A stretch of DNA of 64,000 bases from Roseateles_B sp041912595 (lineage in GTDB: Bacteria > Pseudomonadota > Gammaproteobacteria > Burkholderiales > Burkholderiaceae_C): positions 267,503 through 331,502 of the forward strand of contig JAYRMR010000001.1 in the NCBI GenBank assembly GCA_041912595.1, written 5' to 3'. Position numbers and translations under genes: made by a program. Shown here piece by piece: positions 25,972 to 33,911 of the stretch. The stretch's first letter is position 1. Each line of letters opens with the position of its first letter. The notes under the pieces were generated by a model that did not search any database, was not told the DNA's origin, and saw only the letters and a list, made by a program, of their open reading frames with translations.

Positions 25972-26886
25972 ATGCCCCAGACCATCAATACCAACATCGC
26001 GTCGTTGAATGCGCAGCGCAACCTGAACATGTCGCAGGGGATGCTGAGTGTCGCGATGCAACGCCTGTCCTCCGGTCTCCGAGTGAACTCGGCCAAGGAC
26101 GATGCCGCCGGCCTCGCGATTGCGGAACGCATGAACACGCAGGTTCGTGGCATGACCGTCGCGGTGCGCAATGCCAACGACGGCATTTCGCTGGCGCAGA
26201 CGGCGGAAGGCTCGCTCGGCAAGATCGGCGACATGCTGCAGCGCATGCGTGAGCTGGCCGTGCAGGGCGCCAACGGCACCAACAATGTCGACGACCGCTC
26301 CGCGCTGAACAACGAATTCCTGCAGCTGCAGACCGAAATCGGACGGCTGGTGCGCAACACCACCTTCAACGGCTCGCAGATCCTGACCGGCGCAGCGACG
26401 ACCTACACCTTCCAGGTGGGGGCCAACGCGACCACGGACGACCAGATCCAGGTGGCGGTGAGCGACATGCTGACCACCACCACGGCGGCCGGCAAGAACG
26501 ACGGCGCGCTGGCATCGGTGATCGACACCACCACCACGGACATCCTGAACCTGGGCGCGGCCGGCACCGGCACGACCTTCGATGTCTACGCCGGTGGCAC
26601 GCAGGGCGCCCTGGACTCGCTGGCCAAGATCGACCTGGCGCTGGCGCAGGTCAACCTGGCCCGCTCCACCTTCGGTGCCACGCAGAACCGATTCGATGCC
26701 GTGATCGCCAACCTGCAGGTCGCGGTGGAGAACCAGGCCGCCGCCCGCAGCCGCATCATGGATGCCGACTACGCGCAGGAAACCTCCAGCCTCTCCCGGG
26801 CGCAGATCCTGCAGCAGGCCGGCAATGCCATGGTCGCCCAGGCGAACCAGCTGCCGCAGCAGGTGCTGCAGCTGCTCAAGGGCTGA
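25972..26886 (+). CDS. Flagellin 3
   Basis: 304 residues, canonical flagellin ends (NTNIASLNAQRNLNMSQGML; RSRIMDADYAQETSSLSRAQ) and a short central region. It is closest to flagellin 2 in length and order. Unlike the other two, no sigma-28 promoter is evident upstream. It may be expressed at a different time or level, or through a promoter I cannot recognise. A strong inverted repeat follows its stop. Confidence 0.95.
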   Translation: MPQTINTNIASLNAQRNLNMSQGMLSVAMQRLSSGLRVNSAKDDAAGLAIAERMNTQVRGMTVAVRNANDGISLAQTAEGSLGKIGDMLQRMRELAVQGANGTNNVDDRSALNNEFLQLQTEIGRLVRNTTFNGSQILTGAATTYTFQVGANATTDDQIQVAVSDMLTTTTAAGKNDGALASVIDTTTTDILNLGAAGTGTTFDVYAGGTQGALDSLAKIDLALAQVNLARSTFGATQNRFDAVIANLQVAVENQAAARSRIMDADYAQETSSLSRAQILQQAGNAMVAQANQLPQQVLQLLKG

Positions 26887-26900
26887 AGACGCGGGCGACA

Positions 26901-26955
26901 GCCTGCAGGCCGAGGCGGTTTCCCGGTTCCGGGAGGACGGTCTCGGCCTGCAGGC
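26901..26955 (+). terminator. Long inverted repeat after flagellin 3
   Basis: GCCTGCAGGCCGAG (26901-26914) and CTCGGCCTGCAGGC (26942-26955) form a perfect 14-base stem with an inner CCCGG/CCGGG hairpin. No T-run follows, so it may stabilise the flagellin mRNA end or terminate weakly. Confidence 0.55.
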
Positions 26956-26977
26956 GCTGAAAAATCGAAAAAAGCCC

Positions 26978-27004
26978 TAAAGTTCGCCTCGGCCCGGCCG
27001 AAGA
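26978..27004 (+). promoter_or_regulatory. FliA (sigma-28) promoter of fliD
   Basis: TAAAGTTC, 11 bases, GCCGAAGA. The -35 matches TAAAGTTT at seven of eight bases, with canonical spacing. It ends 33 nt before the fliD ATG. Confidence 0.85.
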
Positions 27005-27037
27005 GGGCTTGGGGCAGTGTCTTTTTGAGAGGATGCC

Positions 27038-28441
27038 ATGGCGAGCATTACTTCATTGGGGATCGGTAGCGGGCTGGACGTCGAGTCCCTGGTCAGCAAG
27101 CTGATGTCCGTCGAACAGACACCGATCAACAACATCAAGAAGGCCTCGGCCGGGCTGCAGACCAAGATCTCGGCCTATGGGCAGATGCAGGCGGCCATGT
27201 CCGCCATGCAGACCGCGGCCCAGAAGCTCAGCGACCCGGCCACCTGGACCGCCTCCGGCGCCACGAGTTCCGACAGCAGCGCCGTGAGCGTCGTCGGCCC
27301 CAACGCCGGCACCCAGAGCCATGTGATCACGGTCAGCCGGCTCGCCTCGGCGCAGAGCGTGGCCAGCGGCGTCTTCGCCAGCGGCACCAGCACGGTCGGC
27401 GAAGGCACGCTCACCATCGCCCTGGGCAGCTGGGAAGGCGACCCGCCGGTCTTCACGGGCAAGGCGGGCGGCAGCTCGATCAACATCAACATCACCGCCA
27501 CGGACACGCTCAACAGCATCCGTGACAAGCTCAACTCGGCCAATGCCGGCGTGGTGGCCAGCGTGGTCAGCGACGCCGCGGGCACGCGCCTGGTGATCCG
27601 CTCCCGCGACACCGGGCAGACCAACGGCTTCCAAATCAGCGCCTCGGACCCCAGCCTCGCCGCCCTCAGCTACGAAGGCCCGGACGCCGGCGGCATGGCG
27701 CTCAAGCAGACCGCCGCCAACGCCACCTTCAACATGGACGGGCTGGACCTCAGCTCGGAGTCCAACACGCTCAGCACCGTGGCGGACGGCCTCACCCTGA
27801 CGCTGCTCAAGACCAGCACCACGGCCGTCAACATCGGCACCAGCACCGACACCAGCGCCATCAAGAAGACCATCCAGGACTTCGTCACCGCCTACAACGG
27901 CCTGATGAACCTGATGCGCGACCAGACCAAGTACGACTCCGCCACCAAGACGGCCGGCTCGCTTCAGGGCGACGCCAAGGCCATCTCGCTGCAGCAGATG
28001 CTGCGCAATGTGAGCGGCGGCTCGACGACCCTCGGCGGCGCCTTCGCCCGCCTTGCGGACATCGGCCTGGACCCCGGCCAGAACGGCACGCTCACCGTCA
28101 ACAGCAGCAAGCTGGACAAGGCGCTGACCAATCTGTCGGACCTCAAGCGCTTCTTCAGCTCGGTGGACACCACGAACGCCAGCAACAACGGCTTCGCGAA
28201 GAAGTGGTCCGAGTTCGCGACCAAGACGCTGGGCACCGACGGCGCCATCGCCACCGGCCAGACCGGCCTGCAGAAGCGCATCAAGGACAACGACAAGCAG
28301 ATCTCCCAGCTCCAGGACCACCTGGACCTCATGGAGAAGCGCCTGCGCGCCCAGTACACGGCGCTGGACACCAAGATGGGCCAGCTCAACGGCCTGTCCT
28401 CCTACGTCAACCAGCAGTTCGGCACCAAGTCCTCCAGCTGA
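27038..28441 (+). CDS. fliD: Flagellar filament cap protein FliD
   Basis: 467 residues. The N-terminal coiled part (SITSLGIGSGLDVESLVSKL, MSVEQTPINNIKK) and the C-terminal part (KRIKDNDKQISQLQDHLDLM, RLRAQYTALDTKMGQLN) are typical of FliD. The Thr/Ser-rich middle forms the cap leg and head domains. FliD caps the filament and folds each exported flagellin. It has its own sigma-28 promoter and a perfect terminator after the stop, so it is monocistronic. Confidence 0.96.
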   Translation: MASITSLGIGSGLDVESLVSKLMSVEQTPINNIKKASAGLQTKISAYGQMQAAMSAMQTAAQKLSDPATWTASGATSSDSSAVSVVGPNAGTQSHVITVSRLASAQSVASGVFASGTSTVGEGTLTIALGSWEGDPPVFTGKAGGSSININITATDTLNSIRDKLNSANAGVVASVVSDAAGTRLVIRSRDTGQTNGFQISASDPSLAALSYEGPDAGGMALKQTAANATFNMDGLDLSSESNTLSTVADGLTLTLLKTSTTAVNIGTSTDTSAIKKTIQDFVTAYNGLMNLMRDQTKYDSATKTAGSLQGDAKAISLQQMLRNVSGGSTTLGGAFARLADIGLDPGQNGTLTVNSSKLDKALTNLSDLKRFFSSVDTTNASNNGFAKKWSEFATKTLGTDGAIATGQTGLQKRIKDNDKQISQLQDHLDLMEKRLRAQYTALDTKMGQLNGLSSYVNQQFGTKSSS

Positions 28442-28467
28442 GGCGACACCGCCGACTCCTTTGCCAG

Positions 28468-28491
28468 GGCGCCCCGCGGGGCGCCTTTTTC
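28468..28491 (+). terminator. Rho-independent terminator of fliD
   Basis: GGCGCCCC and GGGGCGCC form an 18-base perfect palindrome (28468-28485), followed by TTTTTC. Confidence 0.92.
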
Positions 28492-28554
28492 ATTCACACT
28501 GTCCAGTCGCAAAACGCCCTGGTTTCCCCGTGCAATTCGTCGCGTCGCGCAGGC

Positions 28555-28581
28555 TCAAGTTTCCCCGCGGCATGTCGAAAA
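28555..28581 (+). promoter_or_regulatory. Probable FliA (sigma-28) promoter of fliS
   Basis: TCAAGTTT, 11 bases, GTCGAAAA. The -35 is strong and the -10 matches GCCGATAA at six of eight bases. It ends 34 nt before the fliS ATG. Confidence 0.65.
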
Positions 28582-28615
28582 ATGACTCAACACGGCCCAA
28601 CAGAGAACAGAGCAT

Positions 28616-29047
28616 ATGTACGGCAACTCTTCCCCCTTCGCATCGCGCACGCACCGGGCCAGCGCCATGTACAGCAAGGTCGGTCTGGAAACCGACGTGC
28701 TGAATGCCAGCCCCCACCGCCTGGTGAGCCTGCTGTTCGACGGTGCCCACGACGGCATGACCCAGGCCATCGGCCACATCCAGTCGGGCAACCACGAGAT
28801 GAAGAACCGCAGCCTCGGCCGCTGCGTGCGGATCCTGGACGAAGGGCTGAAGGCCGCCCTGAACCTCGAGTCCGGCGCGCTGGCCCGCGACCTGCGCGAC
28901 CTCTACGCCTACCTCTGCATGCGCCTGACGCATGCCAACCTGCACAGCGACATCGCCACGATCCAGGAATGCCAGCGGCTGCTTCAGCCGATCCGTGAAG
29001 CCTGGCACACCATCGGCGATCGCAGCGAATCCAAGCGAGTGGCCTGA
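28616..29047 (+). CDS. fliS: Flagellin chaperone FliS
   Basis: 143 residues: MYGNSSPFASRTHRASAMY at the start, then VLNASPHRLVSLLFDGAHDG and the helical-bundle core (LARDLRDLYAYLCMRLTHAN). FliS binds the C-terminal D0 helix of flagellin in the cytoplasm, prevents premature polymerisation and delivers flagellin to FlhA. It is followed by a fliT-like gene and has a likely sigma-28 promoter. The start codon overlaps no other gene. Confidence 0.95.
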   Translation: MYGNSSPFASRTHRASAMYSKVGLETDVLNASPHRLVSLLFDGAHDGMTQAIGHIQSGNHEMKNRSLGRCVRILDEGLKAALNLESGALARDLRDLYAYLCMRLTHANLHSDIATIQECQRLLQPIREAWHTIGDRSESKRVA

Positions 29048-29101
29048 CCCATGCGCGCCAAGCCCACGCCCACCCGCCCCACCCGATTTCCGGAACGCCC
29101 C

Positions 29102-29401
29102 ATGAACACCCACCTCCTCAGCTACTACGAAGCCATCGAGCAGGCCAGCGCCGACATGCTCTCCGCGGCCCGCTCCGGCAACTGGGATGAAGTCGTCAAG
29201 CTCGAGGGGGCCTGCGTGCTGCTGATCTCGCAGCTCAAGCACGCCGCCCAGCGCGACCAGCTGGCCCCCGAGGAAAGCCAGCTCAAGACGCGCATCATGC
29301 AGCGCATCCTCCTGAACGACGCGGAGATCCGGCATCTCGCGGAGCCCTGGCTGGATGACCTGGATCAAGTGCTCAGCGGCAAGTTCAAGACCGTACACTG
29401 A
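29102..29401 (+). CDS. fliT: FliT-like flagellar export chaperone
   Basis: 99 residues from the ATG at 29102 (MNTHLLSYYEAIEQASADML). The earlier ATG at 29051 would add a Pro/Arg-rich leader unlike FliT. The small helical chain with WDEVVKLEGACVLLISQLK resembles FliT, the chaperone for FliD that also inhibits FlhDC in enterobacteria. The C-terminal LDDLDQVLSGKFK tail is plausible. The position right after fliS is the standard one. Identity with FliT rests on size, position and weak similarity. Confidence 0.8.
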   Translation: MNTHLLSYYEAIEQASADMLSAARSGNWDEVVKLEGACVLLISQLKHAAQRDQLAPEESQLKTRIMQRILLNDAEIRHLAEPWLDDLDQVLSGKFKTVH

Positions 29402-29409
29402 CACCCTTC

Positions 29410-29434
29410 GAAGCGCACTCCGGTGCGCTTCTTC
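29410..29434 (+). terminator. Hairpin terminator after fliT
   Basis: GAAGCGCAC and GTGCGCTTC form a nine-base perfect stem around a TCCG tetraloop, followed by TTC. The T-run is weak but the stem is strong. Confidence 0.65.
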
Positions 29435-29520
29435 ACATCGCGGCCCGCGTGTCCCGTCCACGGTCCCTCCCGGACGCGCGCTGCCGCCGGTCCCCGTCCC
29501 TGCCCCGCCCCTGCCCGCTC

Positions 29521-30270
29521 ATGAGCCTGCCCGACACCGCCGCCCCGCTCGACCTCGATGATCAGCAGCGGGAGAACTACCGGGTCAGCACCCCCGTCGA
29601 GATCGCCGCCTACCTGCGCGAGCTGATGAGTGAGCAGGCCCGCGTCTACCTGCGCAATCCCGAAGGCCTGGACCTGCACACCACGCTGTGCGTGCTCGAC
29701 GCGAAATCCGGCCTGCTCGGCCTCGATCTGCCGCACAACAGCAGCCGGGCGGAATCGCTCCTCGAGAGCGACGAGATCACGGCCACGGCCTATCTCGCGT
29801 CCATCCGCCTGGAATTCGAGCTGGAGCAGCCGGTGATCGTGCGCGACGGCGGCGGCAGCGTCCTGCGGGCCGCCCTGCCCCGGCGTCTCTACCGCTTCCA
29901 GCGCCGCCAGACCTTCCGGGTGCAGCCGACGGGCATCAACTACCCGCTGCTGCAGCTGCGCCACCCCGCGCAGGGCCAGCTGATGAGCCTGCGCGTCCTG
30001 GACGTGAGCATGGGCGGCCTCGGCCTGCTGCTGCCCGGGGACGAGGCCGAGCTGCCGCCCGGCCTGGCGCTGCCCGGCTGCGTGCTGGAGCTGGACCGCG
30101 ACACGCGGCTGGAGGTGGGACTGAAGCTGCTGCACGTGACGCAGCATGCCGAGGTCCAGAGCGGTCGCCACCTGGGCTGCGCCTTCGAGACCCTGCCGCC
30201 GGACACCGCACGGGCCCTGCAGCTCTACATCGACCAGACGCAGAAACGCCGCCGTCAGATGCGGCTGTGA
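29521..30270 (+). CDS. ycgR: YcgR-type flagellar brake protein with PilZ domain
   Basis: 249 residues from the ATG at 29521 (MSLPDTAAPLDLDDQQRENY). The longer frame adds only a Pro/Arg-rich leader. An N-terminal YcgR domain is followed by a C-terminal PilZ domain with the cyclic di-GMP motif RRQTFR and, later, DVSMGGLGL (D/NxSxxG). YcgR with bound cyclic di-GMP contacts the motor and slows or biases rotation. Its place among late flagellar genes links motility to the cyclases elsewhere in the window. The ribosome site is weak, so the start is less certain than the identity. Confidence 0.88.
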   Translation: MSLPDTAAPLDLDDQQRENYRVSTPVEIAAYLRELMSEQARVYLRNPEGLDLHTTLCVLDAKSGLLGLDLPHNSSRAESLLESDEITATAYLASIRLEFELEQPVIVRDGGGSVLRAALPRRLYRFQRRQTFRVQPTGINYPLLQLRHPAQGQLMSLRVLDVSMGGLGLLLPGDEAELPPGLALPGCVLELDRDTRLEVGLKLLHVTQHAEVQSGRHLGCAFETLPPDTARALQLYIDQTQKRRRQMRL

Positions 30271-30301
30271 GCCGCGGCACGGGGCAGCGCGCGGGTCGCG
30301 C

Positions 30302-30625
30302 TCAGACCTGCATGTTCATGATCTCGGAATAGGCCGACACCAGGCGGTTGCGCACCTGCAGCGTGGCCTGGAAGCCGATCTGCGCCTTCTGCATCGCCAC
30401 CATGGTCTCTTCGAGGCTGACGGTGGGATTGTCCAGCTGCACCTCGCGCTGCAGGCGCTGGGCCTCGTTCTGCTGGGTGCTGACCGACTGCATGGCCTTC
30501 ACCATGGCATCGCCGAAGCTCGCGCCGCCGACGGCGCGCGGCTGCGCCACCGGCTGTCCGGCGGTGCTCATGCCGGCGCGGGCGACGGCAGCGGCGAAAT
30601 CGAAGGGGCGAAGCTTGAGGTCCAT
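30302..30625 (-). CDS. fliE: Flagellar hook-basal body protein FliE
   Basis: 107 residues: SFGDAMVKAMQSVSTQQNEA, then VQLDNPTVSLEETMVAMQKA and the typical FliE end IGFQATLQVRNRLVSAYSEI, MNMQV. FliE joins the MS ring to the proximal rod and is the first protein exported. It is divergent from fliF across a 224-base gap, whereas in most genomes the two are close but on the same strand or divergent as here. It ends convergently with the PilZ gene. Confidence 0.95.
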   Translation of the reverse strand: MDLKLRPFDFAAAVARAGMSTAGQPVAQPRAVGGASFGDAMVKAMQSVSTQQNEAQRLQREVQLDNPTVSLEETMVAMQKAQIGFQATLQVRNRLVSAYSEIMNMQV

Positions 30626-30849
30626 GGCATCTCCCGGAGCAAAGGCGGCGCGATCCGGCCCAGGGCGGGTCCGGATGCAGGACGCGGTCCCGCTCTTCAG
30701 GTAGGGAAATGCTAGGGGCTGCCCGCGCGGACAAAGGCGTGAACTGAGCGCGCTTTGTCGGCCTCATTTCGCCTTTCTTGAGGGGGAAATGACAAAAAAA
30801 TCCTGGTCATTGGTGCGGGAACCCTGCACCCTTGCACAGCCGCCACGCC
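30626..30849. promoter_or_regulatory. Divergent fliE-fliF control region
   Basis: A 224-base region between divergent class 2 genes. It contains an inverted repeat GACAAAG (30730-30736) with CTTTGTC (30753-30759) and A-rich stretches further on. FlhDC normally acts at such regions, but I cannot identify its binding sites with confidence by eye. Confidence 0.45.
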
Positions 30850-32550
30850 ATGGACACAGCCCTCACCGCCCCTACCGCCGTCACCCTGGAGCCCGTCCCG
30901 GTCCAGCCCGCAGGCCAGCCGGGCCTCGCCGAGCGCCTGGTGGCCATGCCCGCCCGCAGCAAGCTGGGTCTGGGCCTCGGTCTGGCCGCGCTCGTGGGCG
31001 TCGTGCTCGCCATGAGCCTGTGGTCCTCCCAGGGGGACTTCCGCCCGGTCTTCACCGGCCTGTCCGACAAGGACGGCGGCGCCGTGATCGCCCAGCTGGC
31101 CCAGATGCAGGTGCCGTACCGGAACGAGCCCGGCGGCATCATCCTCGTGCCGGCCAGCCAGGTCTACGACGTGCGGATGAAGCTGGCGTCCGCCGGTCTG
31201 CCCAAGGGCTCGGTGATCGGCTTCGAGCTGATGGACAAGCAGTCCATCGGCCAGACCCAGTTCAACGAGCGCCTGAACTTCCAGCGCGCGCTGGAAGGCG
31301 AGCTCACCCGCACCATCACCGCGATGGCCGACGTGGCCGATGCCCGCGTGCACCTCGCCATGCCTCAGCAGAACGGCTTCTTCCGCGAGCAGCAGAAGCC
31401 CAGCGCCTCCGTCATGCTGACCCTGCGCGGCGGCCGCAGCCTGGACCGCAACCAGATCGCCGGCATCGTCCACCTCGTGTCGGCCTCGGTGCCCGAGCTC
31501 AACCCCAAGGCCGTCAGCGTGCTGGACAGCACCGGCGCCCTGCTCTCGAACCCGGGCGACAACGGCTCCGGGCTGGACAGTCAGCAGCTGCAGTACAAGC
31601 AGCAGATCGAGGCCGGCCTGCACAAGCGCATCCTCGAGCTGCTCGAGCCCGTCGTGGGCCGGGACAACCTCCGCGCCACGGTGACGGCGGATGTCGACTT
31701 CTCGCAGGTCGAATCCACCGCCGAGGAATACAAGCCCAACCAGGGCGCCAACGCCACCAGCGCCATCCGCAGCCAGCAGACGCAGGAATCGAACAACGCC
31801 ACGCCGGCCCAGCCCACGGGCGTGCCGGGTGCGACGAGCAACCAGCCGCCCGTGCCGGCCACGGCCCCCATCAACGGCGCCTCCGCTCCGCTGCAGACCG
31901 CCGGCGGCGCCGGCAGCGGCCAGCAGAGCAGCCGCCGCGAGGCCGTCACCAACTACGAGCTCGACAAGACGGTGCGCGTCACGCGCAATGCCACCGGTGT
32001 CGTGCGCCGCCTCAACGCCGCCGTGGTGCTGAACCACCGCTCCACCACCGATCCCAAGGGCAAGGTCAACACCACGCCCGTGCCGCAGGAAGAGCTCGAC
32101 AAGCTGACCGCGCTCGTCAAGGAGACCATGGGCTTCAGCCAGGACCGCGGCGATTCCGTGCGCGTGGTCTCGGCCCCCTTCGTCGTCGAGAAGACCGACA
32201 CCACCGAGCTGCCGCTGTGGAAGCAGCCCTGGGTGCTGGACATGGTCCGCGCCGCCGCCGTGCCGGCCGCGCTGGTCCTCGTGGCGCTGATCGCCGTCTT
32301 CGGCATGGTCAAGCCCGCCATCCGCGCCGCCTACCCGCCGGCCCCCGAGGAGAAGCCCGAGGAGGCGGCCGCGCAGCTCAACGCCGTGGCCGACGAGACG
32401 GAGCTGCTCCCCGGCGCCGAAGGCCTGCCGGCCCTCGAGGCCCCGGCCAACAACGCCAAGCTGGAGCGCGCCCGCCAGCTGGCCCGCGAGAACCCCGCCG
32501 CCGTGGCCAACATCGTTCGCGCCTGGGTGAATGGGGAGGAGCCGGTGTGA
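30850..32550 (+). CDS. fliF: Flagellar MS-ring protein FliF
   Basis: 566 residues from the ATG at 30850; the frame opens earlier only through a TTG. The first membrane helix is at about 40-60 (LGLGLGLAALVGVVLAMSLW). The large periplasmic region has the ring-building motifs (VFTGLSDKDGGAVIAQLAQM, VRMKLASAGLPKG), with the second helix near 470. The C-terminal FliG-binding peptide is in LERARQLARENPAAVANIVR, AWVNGEE. FliF forms the MS ring on which rod, C ring and export gate assemble. A Gly/Ala/Pro-rich insert (about 310-365) is typical. It is first in the fliF-K series. Confidence 0.97.
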   Translation: MDTALTAPTAVTLEPVPVQPAGQPGLAERLVAMPARSKLGLGLGLAALVGVVLAMSLWSSQGDFRPVFTGLSDKDGGAVIAQLAQMQVPYRNEPGGIILVPASQVYDVRMKLASAGLPKGSVIGFELMDKQSIGQTQFNERLNFQRALEGELTRTITAMADVADARVHLAMPQQNGFFREQQKPSASVMLTLRGGRSLDRNQIAGIVHLVSASVPELNPKAVSVLDSTGALLSNPGDNGSGLDSQQLQYKQQIEAGLHKRILELLEPVVGRDNLRATVTADVDFSQVESTAEEYKPNQGANATSAIRSQQTQESNNATPAQPTGVPGATSNQPPVPATAPINGASAPLQTAGGAGSGQQSSRREAVTNYELDKTVRVTRNATGVVRRLNAAVVLNHRSTTDPKGKVNTTPVPQEELDKLTALVKETMGFSQDRGDSVRVVSAPFVVEKTDTTELPLWKQPWVLDMVRAAAVPAALVLVALIAVFGMVKPAIRAAYPPAPEEKPEEAAAQLNAVADETELLPGAEGLPALEAPANNAKLERARQLARENPAAVANIVRAWVNGEEPV

Positions 32551-32552
32551 GC

Positions 32553-32693
32553 ATGATGCCCCTCGCCCAGCTTCGCCACGCTGAACGCGGGCGTACCCGG
32601 TCGGTCCCCCGGGGGGACGACGATGTTTGCGGCGTCGAGCCGCAAACATCGACACCGCGGGCCGGCTTGGGGCGGCCCGGCGCTTGGCCCGAG
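32553..32693 (+). repeat. GC-rich repeat with variable hairpin, copy A
   Basis: About 141 bases, tandem with copy B. The central hairpin has 12-base perfect arms GATGTTTGCGGC and GCCGCAAACATC. The flanks include CCCGGTCGGTCCCCC and GGGCCGGCTTGGGGCGGCCC, also seen between flhC and flhD. Confidence 0.85.
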
Positions 32694-32834
32694 ATGCTCC
32701 CCCTCGCCCAGTCTTGCCGCGCTGGACGCGGGCAAGCCCGGTCGGTCCCCCGAGGGGACGGCGATGGTCGCGGCGTTGAGCCGCTCGCATCGCCCTCGTG
32801 GGCCGGCTTGGGGCGGCCCGGCGCTCGGCCCAGC
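32694..32834 (+). repeat. GC-rich repeat with variable hairpin, copy B
   Basis: Direct repeat of copy A with the same flanking blocks. Its central hairpin is changed: GATGGTCGCGGC against GCCGCTCGCATC leaves a three-base internal loop. The remaining 46 bases up to fliG hold AGGAAAG as ribosome site. Confidence 0.85.
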
Positions 32835-32880
32835 GCACGATTCTTTGCCCGCAGGGCCGAACTGACAGGAAAGCTTCACC

Positions 32881-33876
32881 ATGGATGACGAAGGCGTCGA
32901 ACAGGCAGCCATCCTGCTGATGTCGCTGGGCGAGGAAGAGGCCTCCGAGGTCTTCAAGCACCTGGCGCCCAAGGAAGTGCAGAAGCTCGGCGAGACGATC
33001 GCCAAGCTGAAGGTGGTCAAGCGCGAGCAGGTCGAGAAGGTGCTGGACAAGTTCGACGCCGTGGCGGAGACCCAGAGCATGCTGGTCAACGACACGGACG
33101 AGTACGTGCGCACGGTGCTGCGCCGCGCCCTGGGTGAGGACAAGGCCAATCTGCTGCTGGACCGCATCCTGCAGGGCAGCGACGTCTCCTCCATCGAGAG
33201 CCTGAAGTGGATGGACGCCAGCTCCGTCGCAGAGTTGCTGCGCAACGAGCACCCGCAGATCATCGCGGCCATCCTCGCGCACCTGGACTTCGACCAGACG
33301 AGCTCGGTGCTCAAGCTCTTCACGGAGCGGCAGCGCAACGAGGTGCTGATCCGCATCGCCACGCTGGACGGCATCCAGCCGATGGCGCTGAAGGACCTCA
33401 ACGAGGTCATGAGCCAGATCCTCGCCGGCGGTGACCGGATGAAGAAGAGCTCGCTGGGCGGCGTGAAGACCGCGGCGGAGATCATCAACATGATGGGCTC
33501 CAGCGTCGAGGCCTCGGTGCTCGACTACATCCGCGAGGCCGACAGCGACCTGGCCCAGAAGATCATGGACAACATGTTCACCTTCGACGATCTGGAGAAG
33601 ATCGACGACAAGGGCATCCAGGCCACGCTCAAGGAAGTGCAGAGCGAGTCGCTGGTGGTCGCGCTCAAGGGCGCCGGCCCCGAGCTGCGCGAGAAGATCT
33701 TCCGCAACATGTCCACCCGCGCGGCCGAGACGCTGCGCGAGGACCTCGACTCCCGCGGCCCCGTGCGGCTCTCGGAAGTGGAAAGCGAGCAGAAGGAAAT
33801 CCTCAAGATCGTGCGCCGCCTGGTGGACGAAGGCCAGATCGTGCTCGCCACCGGCGGGGACGATCAGTTCCTCTGA
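32881..33876 (+). CDS. fliG: Flagellar motor switch protein FliG
   Basis: 331 residues. The three domains follow in order: FliF-binding N-domain (AAILLMSLGEEEASEVFKHL), middle domain with the EHPQ motif in NEHPQIIAAILAHLD, and the C-terminal torque domain with the charged residues that meet MotA (SREIR-like VALKGAGPELREKIFRNMST, RAAETLREDLDSRGPVRLSE). It is the rotor face of the motor. It lies 330 bases after fliF because two repeat elements intervene, an unusual gap. The ATG has AGGAAAG upstream. Confidence 0.98.
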   Translation: MDDEGVEQAAILLMSLGEEEASEVFKHLAPKEVQKLGETIAKLKVVKREQVEKVLDKFDAVAETQSMLVNDTDEYVRTVLRRALGEDKANLLLDRILQGSDVSSIESLKWMDASSVAELLRNEHPQIIAAILAHLDFDQTSSVLKLFTERQRNEVLIRIATLDGIQPMALKDLNEVMSQILAGGDRMKKSSLGGVKTAAEIINMMGSSVEASVLDYIREADSDLAQKIMDNMFTFDDLEKIDDKGIQATLKEVQSESLVVALKGAGPELREKIFRNMSTRAAETLREDLDSRGPVRLSEVESEQKEILKIVRRLVDEGQIVLATGGDDQFL

Positions 33877-33911
33877 TCCGCCCGCTCCCCCCGCCCTGCC
33901 GAACACCCTGA

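Noticed and set aside
32553..32834. Possible CRISPR array
   Set aside because: There are only two long direct repeats in tandem with no spacers and no cas genes; the units are palindromic elements.
30712..33906. Open frame of 1064 codons on the minus strand
   Set aside because: Antisense to fliF and fliG, low-complexity His/Gly/Val-rich shadow with no recognisable fold.
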